Below are positions 51,892-58,174 of a stretch of 64,000 nucleotides of DNA, piece after piece (positions within the stretch are counted from its first letter, which is position 1; each line of letters opens with the position of its first letter). The position numbers were made by a program, and so were the translations under genes. Under the pieces are notes generated by a model that saw only the letters and a program-made list of their open reading frames with translations, was not told the origin of the DNA and did not search any database. The DNA is from UBA3941 sp002385665. GTDB lineage: Bacteria > Bacillota > Clostridia > Caldicoprobacterales > UBA3941. The stretch spans positions 1,054,001 to 1,118,000 of the forward strand of contig JBMNFJ010000016.1 in the NCBI GenBank assembly GCA_050949255.1, in the 5' to 3' direction.

Positions 51892-53550
51892 TTAGAAACA
51901 GCTTCCTCCGATAAACTCCCTTAGAATGGAATTGTTGGGTATGTCGTCGGGTTTCAGCTCCACAAAATACTTGATGAAGGATCTTAGACGATTGACTTCC
52001 GTATAATAGGGGTTATCCTCATTAAATTCCTCCAATAGTGGCAGGATATAGGGTTTTAGCACCGCAAGTTCATAGAGCAGGGCAGTATTCACCATGACGT
52101 CGGCCTGTTCCTGGAAGGGGAAAATGTTCTTCTCTTCCCCTCTGCGCACATTACGCCACATGTTTAAGGTGTCCTCTATGGAAGCACCCCTGTCCCGGTG
52201 ATCCCTGATCATCCTCCTTATGAGCCGGGTATCCGTGGTGGGTATCCTGTTATGGTTATCCAGGTTTAGCTGGGTTAAGGCGCTAATATATATCTTGTAC
52301 TTATTGCTTTGGGGTACCATGGCGGTCAGCTTCTCGTTTAGGGCGTGGATCCCCTCAACTATGATCAGCTGATCAGACCCCAGCTTTACCTTATCTCCCC
52401 TATACTCTCGCTGACCGGTTTGGAAATTGTACCTTGGTAGTTCTACCTCTTCACCCTGGATCATGGAGGTTATCTGTTCGTTGAATAGCTCTATATCTAT
52501 AATGTCTATGGATTCTAAATCCCTCTCCCCATTCTCATCCACCGGGATATCCTCCCTATTATGAAAATAATCGTCCATGGATATGGGTATAGGATCCAGC
52601 CCATGTACCATCAATTGTACTCTCAGTCTTTGGGCAAAGGTGGTTTTACCCGATGATGATGGTCCGGCTATCAAAACCAGCTTAATGTTGTCGGTATGGT
52701 TGTGGATCTCCTCCGCTATCCTTGCTATCTGATTTTCCAGTTGGGCCTCGCATACCCGGATAAGGTCCCCGGCCCTACCCTCTTTTATAGTCCTGTTTAA
52801 CTGAGCAGCGTTCTCCACATTAAGCATTCGACCCCATTTTTCAGCTTCCCTGAAGACATTGTAGAGTTTTGGACTATCAACAAATTCAGGTATTTCCCCA
52901 TTGCTATCCAGGGTCGGGTATCTGATTATTACTCCCGGCAAGTAAAACATGAGTTCAAAAGTCTTAAGATAGCCTGTACTTGGAACCATGTAGCCGTAGA
53001 GGTAATCCGTCATCCAGCCACAAGTGTATAGGCGCATTGTTTCTTCCGGACGATATTCAAGGATTTCCAATTTATCGTGAAATCCCATCTTGCCGAAGAT
53101 TTCCCTGGCTTCTTCCATGGAGACAACTTTGCGCTCGAATGGTTCATCCTGCTCCACTATTTCCCTCATACGTTGATCTACACTTTTGACCTTACTGGGG
53201 GTAAGGGTAAAGTTGCCGTGAACTTCGCAATAGAGTCCTTTGCTCATGGAATGCTCGATGGTTACCCTGCATTCGGGAAACAGTTCACGACAGGCCCGGA
53301 TAAACAGAAAGGTTAGGCCTCTTGCATATATCCTGATCCCGTCCTTGAAACTGAGGTCCACAAAATCCACCTTGGAATCCTCCTCCAGGGTATGGGTCAG
53401 CTCCTGCAGCTTGTTGTCCACCATGGCTGCCACTATCGGTGTCGGCTGTTCAATGCCATGGGTCTTAAGCAGTTCTTCTATGGTCGTACCCTTCTCCACT
53501 TCCAGTACTCTGTCTTTTAGCTGAATCTTAATAAGCCCCTGTTTGTTCAT
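51892..53550 (-). CDS. TGS-containing nucleoside (uridine) kinase
   Basis: A 552-residue protein in three parts. A TGS-like ubiquitin fold runs to about 70 (KIQLKDRVLEVEKGTTIEEL). Next is a segment like the second additional domain of threonyl-tRNA synthetase, about 75-230 (YARGLTFLFIRACRELFPEC, then MRLYTCGWMTDYLYGYMVPS). The last part is a P-loop kinase of the uridine kinase/phosphoribulokinase family: AGPSSSGKTTFAQRL near 293, ISMDDYFHNREDIPVDENGE near 320, and LIIVEGIHALNE near 400. The start ATG 53550 has AGGAG eleven bases upstream; an extension to 53607 is unsupported. The combination is widespread in Clostridia and Thermotogae, annotated as nucleoside kinase; the substrate is unproved. 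A promoter with a 174-base leader precedes it. Confidence 0.9.
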   Translation of the reverse strand: MNKQGLIKIQLKDRVLEVEKGTTIEELLKTHGIEQPTPIVAAMVDNKLQELTHTLEEDSKVDFVDLSFKDGIRIYARGLTFLFIRACRELFPECRVTIEHSMSKGLYCEVHGNFTLTPSKVKSVDQRMREIVEQDEPFERKVVSMEEAREIFGKMGFHDKLEILEYRPEETMRLYTCGWMTDYLYGYMVPSTGYLKTFELMFYLPGVIIRYPTLDSNGEIPEFVDSPKLYNVFREAEKWGRMLNVENAAQLNRTIKEGRAGDLIRVCEAQLENQIARIAEEIHNHTDNIKLVLIAGPSSSGKTTFAQRLRVQLMVHGLDPIPISMDDYFHNREDIPVDENGERDLESIDIIDIELFNEQITSMIQGEEVELPRYNFQTGQREYRGDKVKLGSDQLIIVEGIHALNEKLTAMVPQSNKYKIYISALTQLNLDNHNRIPTTDTRLIRRMIRDHRDRGASIEDTLNMWRNVRRGEEKNIFPFQEQADVMVNTALLYELAVLKPYILPLLEEFNEDNPYYTEVNRLRSFIKYFVELKPDDIPNNSILREFIGGSCF

Positions 53551-53941
53551 ACCTGTCTTCACTCCTATAATCAATTTTCCATATTCTTTATATCCAACTT
53601 CATCCAAGAGATTATATTATATAATGAAACTTGTAATTTTAGGAAGAATAATTTGTTCCTTTTTTGATATTTTCATAGTTAATAGTAAAGGATTTCTCCT
53701 TCATAGGTAAATTCCCCTTCAAATATATATATTATACTAACACAAAGGCATTGATATCAAACAATAGGTAGTTAAAGCTGAGCAATTCTATTTGAACCAA
53801 TCAGGTGATAAATCCCTTTTGAAACGATAGAACCCTTTGATAGCATTAAAGTCAGAATCATGTAAATACAAAGTGGATATTTAAGTAGCATTTGGTGAAA
53901 TACTAATTTCTAGACCAAATGAATTCTCGAGGTGTGTAAAC
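53551..53941. other. Divergent intergenic region, no gene seen
   Basis: AT-rich and non-coding. It holds the kinase promoter at 53731-53760 (minus) and a 174-base minus-strand leader with no obvious terminator. The promoter of the plus-strand lipoprotein gene must lie between about 53780 and 53930, but I see no clear sigma-A pair. Confidence 0.4.
53731..53760 (-). promoter_or_regulatory. Sigma-A promoter of the nucleoside kinase gene
   Basis: On the minus strand, TTGATA (complement of 53755-53760), 18 bases, TATAAT (complement of 53731-53736). Confidence 0.7.
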
Positions 53942-54880
53942 ATGATTAGGTTCACTAAAAATAAAGCCCTTATAGTCATCCTATTGACTATATTAATGCT
54001 TACAAGCGGGGTAGGATGCAATAGGATATTAAAACGTCCCAAGGAGCAGGAGTCAAAGCAAAGCCAGGAACAGAAAAAATCTCCGCCCAAAATCCTTGTC
54101 TCCCTTGAAAACACCACCGAAACAATGATAAAGAGCATTCAAGAGGTGATGGAAAAGCGCGCCGAGGCAGCAAAACAGGAAAAGCCGGAGAATCAGGAGA
54201 AAAGTAGCCAGGAAAAGGCCAATCAGGGAGATAAGAAGGAAGGAGATAAGTCCGGAGGCAAAGAAGGAGATAAGTCCGGGGACAAGGAAAAGCAGGAAGA
54301 AAAAAAGCCTGAAGAAGGCGGGGGAAAGGACCAGCAGAAACAAGAGTCCAAGGACAAACAGGCAAAAACTGAGCCCTTGGACTGGAAAAGGATGCAAAAA
54401 AGTGTAGAGAAACTGCAAAAATCCTGGAGCGATTACGTCAACATGGCCCTTAAGGATGGCGCTTCCAACGAACTTATAAAGGGTTACGAAAATCAGTTGG
54501 ATATCCTAACCACCAAGGTTATGGAGGAGCAGGAGGAATCCCTGCTGAATACCGCCAACGACCTCTATAAGTACTATCCGAAGTTCTTTGACCTATATAA
54601 GCATAAGGCGCCGCCCAATATAAAGGATATGAAGTATCATATTCGTAAAATAATTATTGACGGTGAGCAGAGCCAATGGGCAGAAACCTTAAAATCCATG
54701 GATGCCATCAAACAGGCCTGGGATATCGCTAAATCCAGAATGGACAAGCCGGACCGGGATTTAAACCGCAGGGTCGAAACCGCCATCGATAGTTTTTCCC
54801 GATCCGTAAAGCAGCAAAACACGCACCTTGTCAAGCTAAAGGGTAATATATTGATGGATATGCTGGAAGAGATAAAGTAG
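53942..54880 (+). CDS. Lipoprotein with charged repeat linker and helical domain
   Basis: A 312-residue lipoprotein of unknown function. The signal peptide runs to lipobox SGVGC (about residue 26). A Lys/Glu/Gln/Gly-rich, low-complexity linker covers about 30-140 and includes two 8-residue repeats KEGDKSGG/KEGDKSGD from a 24-base tandem repeat. The C-terminal half (about 140-312) is predicted all-helical, with spaced aromatic and charged residues: LDWKRMQKSVEKLQKSWSDY, LLNTANDLYKYYPKFFDLYK, and AETLKSMDAIKQAWDIAKSR. The start ATG 53942 has GAGGTG. Its stop and that of glpK lie two bases apart in a 12-bp palindrome. It resembles clostridial helical lipoproteins of unknown role. Confidence 0.78.
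   Translation: MIRFTKNKALIVILLTILMLTSGVGCNRILKRPKEQESKQSQEQKKSPPKILVSLENTTETMIKSIQEVMEKRAEAAKQEKPENQEKSSQEKANQGDKKEGDKSGGKEGDKSGDKEKQEEKKPEEGGGKDQQKQESKDKQAKTEPLDWKRMQKSVEKLQKSWSDYVNMALKDGASNELIKGYENQLDILTTKVMEEQEESLLNTANDLYKYYPKFFDLYKHKAPPNIKDMKYHIRKIIIDGEQSQWAETLKSMDAIKQAWDIAKSRMDKPDRDLNRRVETAIDSFSRSVKQQNTHLVKLKGNILMDMLEEIK
54239..54286 (+). repeat. 24-base tandem repeat in the lipoprotein gene
   Basis: GAAGGAGATAAGTCCGG occurs at 54239-54255 and 54263-54279, a period of 24 bases, giving an in-frame 8-residue repeat in the linker. Such a repeat can change copy number without a frameshift. Confidence 0.8.
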
Positions 54881-54890
54881 GCTTAAGCCT
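54879..54890. repeat. 12-bp palindrome covering both stops at a convergent junction
   Basis: AGGCTTAAGCCT is self-complementary. It overlaps the TAG of the lipoprotein gene (54878-54880) and contains the stop of glpK (54883-54885, TAA on the minus strand). The flanks GATA and TATC extend the symmetry imperfectly. Confidence 0.7.
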
Positions 54891-56379
54891 CTATCCAGCC
54901 GGTTGCCTTTGATACTGCCCTCTTCCACATCCTATATTTCTCATCCCTGATCTTATGATCCATCTGTGGAAGGTATCGCTTATCCTCTTTCCAAATGTCC
55001 ACTATATCCTTTTTGCCCTTCCATACCCCAACCTCGAGGCCGGCCAGGAAGGCTGCCCCCATGGCTGTGGTCTCGGTATTCTCCGGCCTTATGACAGGTA
55101 GGCCTGATATGTCGGCCTGGAATTGCATTAGGAAGTTATTGGCCGACGCACCACCATCCACCCTTAGCTGGGTTATGTCTATGCCGGAGTCCTTCTCCAT
55201 GATATCCAAAATATCCATTGACTGATAGGCTATGGACTCCAAGACGGCCCTTACCAGGTGCTTTTTATTGGCGCCTCTGGTTAGGCCCAAGACAGCACCC
55301 CGGGCATAGGGATCCCAGTAAGGAGCACCCAGCCCCACGAAGGCCGGTACCATGTAAACCCCGTTGGTATCATCAACCGCCAAGGCTAAGGCCTCGGTCT
55401 CCGCGGCGGTTTTTATTATCTGCAGCTCATCTCTTAGCCACTGTACAGCAGCCCCGGCGGAGAAAACGCTTCCCTCCAGAGCATATTCCACCTTCCCGCC
55501 TATCCGCCAGGCTATGGTGGTGAGAAGGTTGTTGGTCGAGAACTTTCGCTCCTCCCCTGTATTCATCAGGATGAAGCAACCTGTACCATAGGTATTCTTC
55601 ACCATCCCCTTTTCAAAGCAGGCCTGACCAAAGAGAGCGGCATGCTGATCTCCCGCTACCCCTGTTATAGGAATCTCATGACCCAACAGAGCCTTGTCCA
55701 GGCTGCCAAAATAGCCGCTGCTGTCCTTTACCTGGGGTAACATCTTAACGGGGATTTCCAGGGTTTCCAGAAGATCGTCGTCCCAGCACAGATCGTTTAT
55801 ATTAAAAAGCATGGTCCTGGATGCATTTGAATAATCCGTGGCATGTACCTTTCCGCCTGTAAGGTTCCAGATAAGCCAAGTATCAATGGTGCCTGCCAGC
55901 AGTTCACCACCTACTGCCATGGCCCTGGCTCCGGGCACCTGGTTTAGAATCCAATACAGTTTTGTGGCTGAAAAGTATGCGTCGATTACCAGGCCGGTTT
56001 TTTTGTAGATGATATCCTCCATGCCCTTTTGCTTCAGCTCGTCACAAATATTGGCGGTTCGCCTGCATTGCCATACTATAGCGTTATAGATGGGTTTGCC
56101 GGTGTTGCGATTCCATACAACAAGAGTCTCCCGCTGATTGGTTATTCCTATGGATGCTATCCTGTCCGGCGATATGTTATTGTTGGCCAGAGCTTCCTTC
56201 AGCGTAGACAGCTGACACTCCCATATCTCCATGGCATCGTGTTCTACCCATCCGGGCTCCGGATATATCTGCCTAAACTCCCTAGATACCTGGGCCACAG
56301 TCCTGCCAAGGCTGTCAAAAATAATAGTTCTGCAGCTAGTGGTACCCTGATCCAGTGCAACTACATATTTTTCCCCCAT
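54883..56379 (-). CDS. glpK: Glycerol kinase
   Basis: Phosphorylates glycerol to glycerol-3-phosphate with ATP in the cytoplasm. It is 498 residues, the family norm. FGGY-family features are complete: VALDQGTTSCRTIIFDSLGR at 7-26, GITNQRETLVVWNRNTGKPI near 78-97 with the Arg-Glu glycerol contact, IDAYFSATKLYWIL near 132, GVAGDQHAALFGQACFEKGM near 240 (catalytic Asp), GTGCFIL, and RVDGGASANNFLMQFQAD near 400. The start ATG 56379 is weakly preceded by GAGG. It follows glpP after 54 bases with no terminator between, so glpP-glpK is one operon. No glpF or glpD is in the window. Confidence 0.97.
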   Translation of the reverse strand: MGEKYVVALDQGTTSCRTIIFDSLGRTVAQVSREFRQIYPEPGWVEHDAMEIWECQLSTLKEALANNNISPDRIASIGITNQRETLVVWNRNTGKPIYNAIVWQCRRTANICDELKQKGMEDIIYKKTGLVIDAYFSATKLYWILNQVPGARAMAVGGELLAGTIDTWLIWNLTGGKVHATDYSNASRTMLFNINDLCWDDDLLETLEIPVKMLPQVKDSSGYFGSLDKALLGHEIPITGVAGDQHAALFGQACFEKGMVKNTYGTGCFILMNTGEERKFSTNNLLTTIAWRIGGKVEYALEGSVFSAGAAVQWLRDELQIIKTAAETEALALAVDDTNGVYMVPAFVGLGAPYWDPYARGAVLGLTRGANKKHLVRAVLESIAYQSMDILDIMEKDSGIDITQLRVDGGASANNFLMQFQADISGLPVIRPENTETTAMGAAFLAGLEVGVWKGKKDIVDIWKEDKRYLPQMDHKIRDEKYRMWKRAVSKATGWIEA

Positions 56380-56433
56380 TTACCTCGCCCCTCTTTTATA
56401 TATTCATTATCATTAGCATCAATAAATGCCAGC

Positions 56434-57000
56434 TTAATCCAGATCCCAAAGCTCCCGTTTACTGGTGGATATTGCGATGGCACCCGCTTTTAAGGCCTCT
56501 ATTACGTCGGTCTTTTTCTTAATCATGCCACCGGCGATAATGGGCGGTGATATCTTCTCCCTAAGCTCCGATATGGCACTGGGAACGATCCCGGGCATAA
56601 CCTCTACAAAATCCGGTTTGTAGTTCTCTATCATCTTTATCCCGCTTTCAAAGGATAGGGAGTCGATCACGAAGATTCGTTGTACCGTAATGAGGCCGAC
56701 CTCCTTACCGTGACGCAGCAGGTTGCTACGGGTTGACATAATACCATCCGGTTTTATATGGGTCTTTATATAATCAATGGCAATCGTATCCTTGGCCAGC
56801 CCTTCGATAAGGTCTGCATGAATAAAAACCTTTTTACCCAACCCCTTTAAAAAGGCTACCCTTTCGTGTATCTCCATGACGCTGCCGGACAACAAAAAAA
56901 ATACCTCTACCTTTTCCAGCTCCTTTTCGTTGGGCAACACCATATGTGGTAGCGCACCTATAATTGGGTTGGACTCCAATATATCGTATATATGGGCCAA
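56434..57000 (-). CDS. glpP: Glycerol-3-phosphate-responsive antiterminator GlpP
   Basis: RNA-binding antiterminator on a TIM-barrel-like fold; with glycerol-3-phosphate it lets transcription pass terminators in glp leaders. TTG 57000 is the start (GGGGTGAG eight bases upstream), giving 188 residues and the family opening HIYDILESNPIIGAL; the frame to 57108 adds unrelated residues over the promoter. Later motifs: FFLLSGSVMEIHERVAFLKG, KKVFIHADLIEGLAKD, DFVEVMPGIVPSAISEL and PPIIAGGMIKKKTDVIEALK. It is the first gene of glpP-glpK. I see no terminator/antiterminator hairpin in its own 72-base leader or before glpK, so its RNA targets are probably other glp genes. Confidence 0.93.
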   Translation of the reverse strand: MAHIYDILESNPIIGALPHMVLPNEKELEKVEVFFLLSGSVMEIHERVAFLKGLGKKVFIHADLIEGLAKDTIAIDYIKTHIKPDGIMSTRSNLLRHGKEVGLITVQRIFVIDSLSFESGIKMIENYKPDFVEVMPGIVPSAISELREKISPPIIAGGMIKKKTDVIEALKAGAIAISTSKRELWDLD

Positions 57001-57415
57001 AACTTTCTCACCCCGCAAAATCCAACAGTTAAGTTTAATAAATATGTATAAGGTTTTCATCTGAGATGTACCATATACATTATACCACACTAAAGTCAAT
57101 GGCTTCAATTAATGCATTGACAAAATATGACTGATGTAATATCTGAATAATTCCAGGATATTTCCAGCACCCCCTCCTATTTCTAACTCTTCCAATCCTT
57201 TTAAAGGCTTTGAAAAATAAATTGATATACAAAATTAACCTTGTATAGGTCCCTTTTGAATTATTTTCATTCAATAAATATTTAATTTGTGCAGAAACTA
57301 TAAAAGCATCAACCTTAAAAATTCCTGCAATTTTTTAGGTTTCTGAAGTGCAATGTATAGTTTTTTCTATACAGGAACTATGAACTATAGAAATTATGTA
57401 AGGAGGTAGTGAAGT
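57001..57415. other. Divergent intergenic region, no gene seen
   Basis: 415 bases, AT-rich and non-coding. It holds the glpP promoter (57079-57108, minus). Near the YhcN-like gene on the plus strand are a TGTATAG-T6-CTATACA hairpin (57354-57373) and an AAAAATT/AATTTTT stem just before it. A TTGACA at 57116-57121 has no properly spaced -10. Confidence 0.4.
57079..57108 (-). promoter_or_regulatory. Promoter of glpP-glpK
   Basis: On the minus strand, TTGAAG (complement of 57103-57108), 18 bases, TATAAT (complement of 57079-57084) with the extended TG (TGGTATAAT). Confidence 0.65.
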
Positions 57416-58069
57416 TTGAAAAATAGGATTTGGGTATTCTTAAGCGTCCTGTTGGTAATTAGTACTGTTTTACTTTTTGGATGTACTGCCAATAGACGTC
57501 CGGATACGAATACCCCGGCACCAGGCCAGACCAGGACAACCCCAAGTCCCACCAGGGTAACACCGCCGGTGACTCCGTCGCCGACCAGGGTAACTCCCCC
57601 TTCCACCACTGATCCGGGGACTTCAGGGCCGAGGGTACCCGGGACAACCACACCCGGAATGCCCGATAACACGACACCTGAGCGAACAACTCCGAATACG
57701 ACTACTCCGGGTACTGTGCGCCGGCCCTCTACAGCTAACACCGCTGGCGATAAGGCAAGGGAAATAGCCAGGGATATAGCCAAGGAAAAGAATATTGAAT
57801 CGGCCAGTTGTGTGGTAACGGGAGATACGGCCTTAGTGGGATTGCAGTTTGAAGAGCAGTACAAGGGTAAGGTAACTGATGCTATAAAAAGGTCAGTAGA
57901 AAAACGGGTTAAGAAGATCGAACCCAGCATCAAGAAGGTTGCAGTTACAGCCGATCCCGACCTTTTAAGCAGAATCAAGACCATGGCCAAGGATATAGAG
58001 GACGGTAAACCCCTATCGGGATTTACTAAAGAAATCGAAGAGATCATTAGAAGGATTAATCCCTTCTAG
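57416..58069 (+). CDS. YhcN/YlaJ-family sporulation lipoprotein with Pro/Thr linker
   Basis: A 217-residue lipoprotein. The start is TTG 57416 (AAGGAGG eight bases upstream). The signal peptide ends in lipobox LFGC (about residue 22). A Pro/Thr-rich linker of about 80 residues follows, with two exact-length 11-residue repeats TPSPTRVTPPV/TPSPTRVTPPS. The C-terminal domain (about 105-217) is the YhcN/YlaJ fold: AREIARDIAKEKNIESASCV, TGDTALVGLQFEEQYKG, and IKKVAVTADPDLLSRIKTMA. Bacillus members are spore-coat or forespore-membrane lipoproteins. It is a single gene and convergent with the VWA gene. Its upstream region lacks a clear sigma-A promoter, which fits a sporulation sigma factor. Confidence 0.88.
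   Translation: MKNRIWVFLSVLLVISTVLLFGCTANRRPDTNTPAPGQTRTTPSPTRVTPPVTPSPTRVTPPSTTDPGTSGPRVPGTTTPGMPDNTTPERTTPNTTTPGTVRRPSTANTAGDKAREIARDIAKEKNIESASCVVTGDTALVGLQFEEQYKGKVTDAIKRSVEKRVKKIEPSIKKVAVTADPDLLSRIKTMAKDIEDGKPLSGFTKEIEEIIRRINPF
57539..57604 (+). repeat. 33-base tandem repeat in the YhcN-like linker
   Basis: Two in-frame copies (57539-57571 and 57572-57604) encode TPSPTRVTPP plus V or S. The copies differ at third codon positions, so the repeat is old or under protein-level selection. Confidence 0.75.
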
Positions 58070-58094
58070 AAAATCCAATCATCAGCCGAAACAT

Positions 58095-58138
58095 AAAAGG
58101 TGAGCATACGGATAATCATCCGGTGCCCACCTTTTTTA
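58095..58138. terminator. Bidirectional terminator between the YhcN-like and VWA genes
   Basis: A long imperfect hairpin: AAAGGTG-(AG)-GCA-(TA)-CGGAT with ATCCG-G-TGC-C-CACCTTT. TTTTTT follows on the plus strand and TTTTATG on the minus strand. Confidence 0.85.
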
Positions 58139-58174
58139 TCCCAATAATTTATCTATAGATCAACATAAATCAAC

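Noticed and set aside
57001..57108. ATG 57108 as the glpP start
   Set aside because: It would place coding sequence over the predicted promoter and add 36 unrelated residues; TTG 57000 has a good ribosome site and family-like N-terminus.
57116..57145. TTGACA-led plus-strand promoter for the YhcN-like gene
   Set aside because: The only -10-like hexamers are at spacings of 14 (TAATAT) or poor match at 17, and it is about 300 bases from the gene.
57394..58047. 217-codon minus-strand frame over the YhcN-like gene
   Set aside because: Opposite to a clear lipoprotein with signal peptide and known domain; its Val/Gly-rich content is the complement of the Pro/Thr codons.
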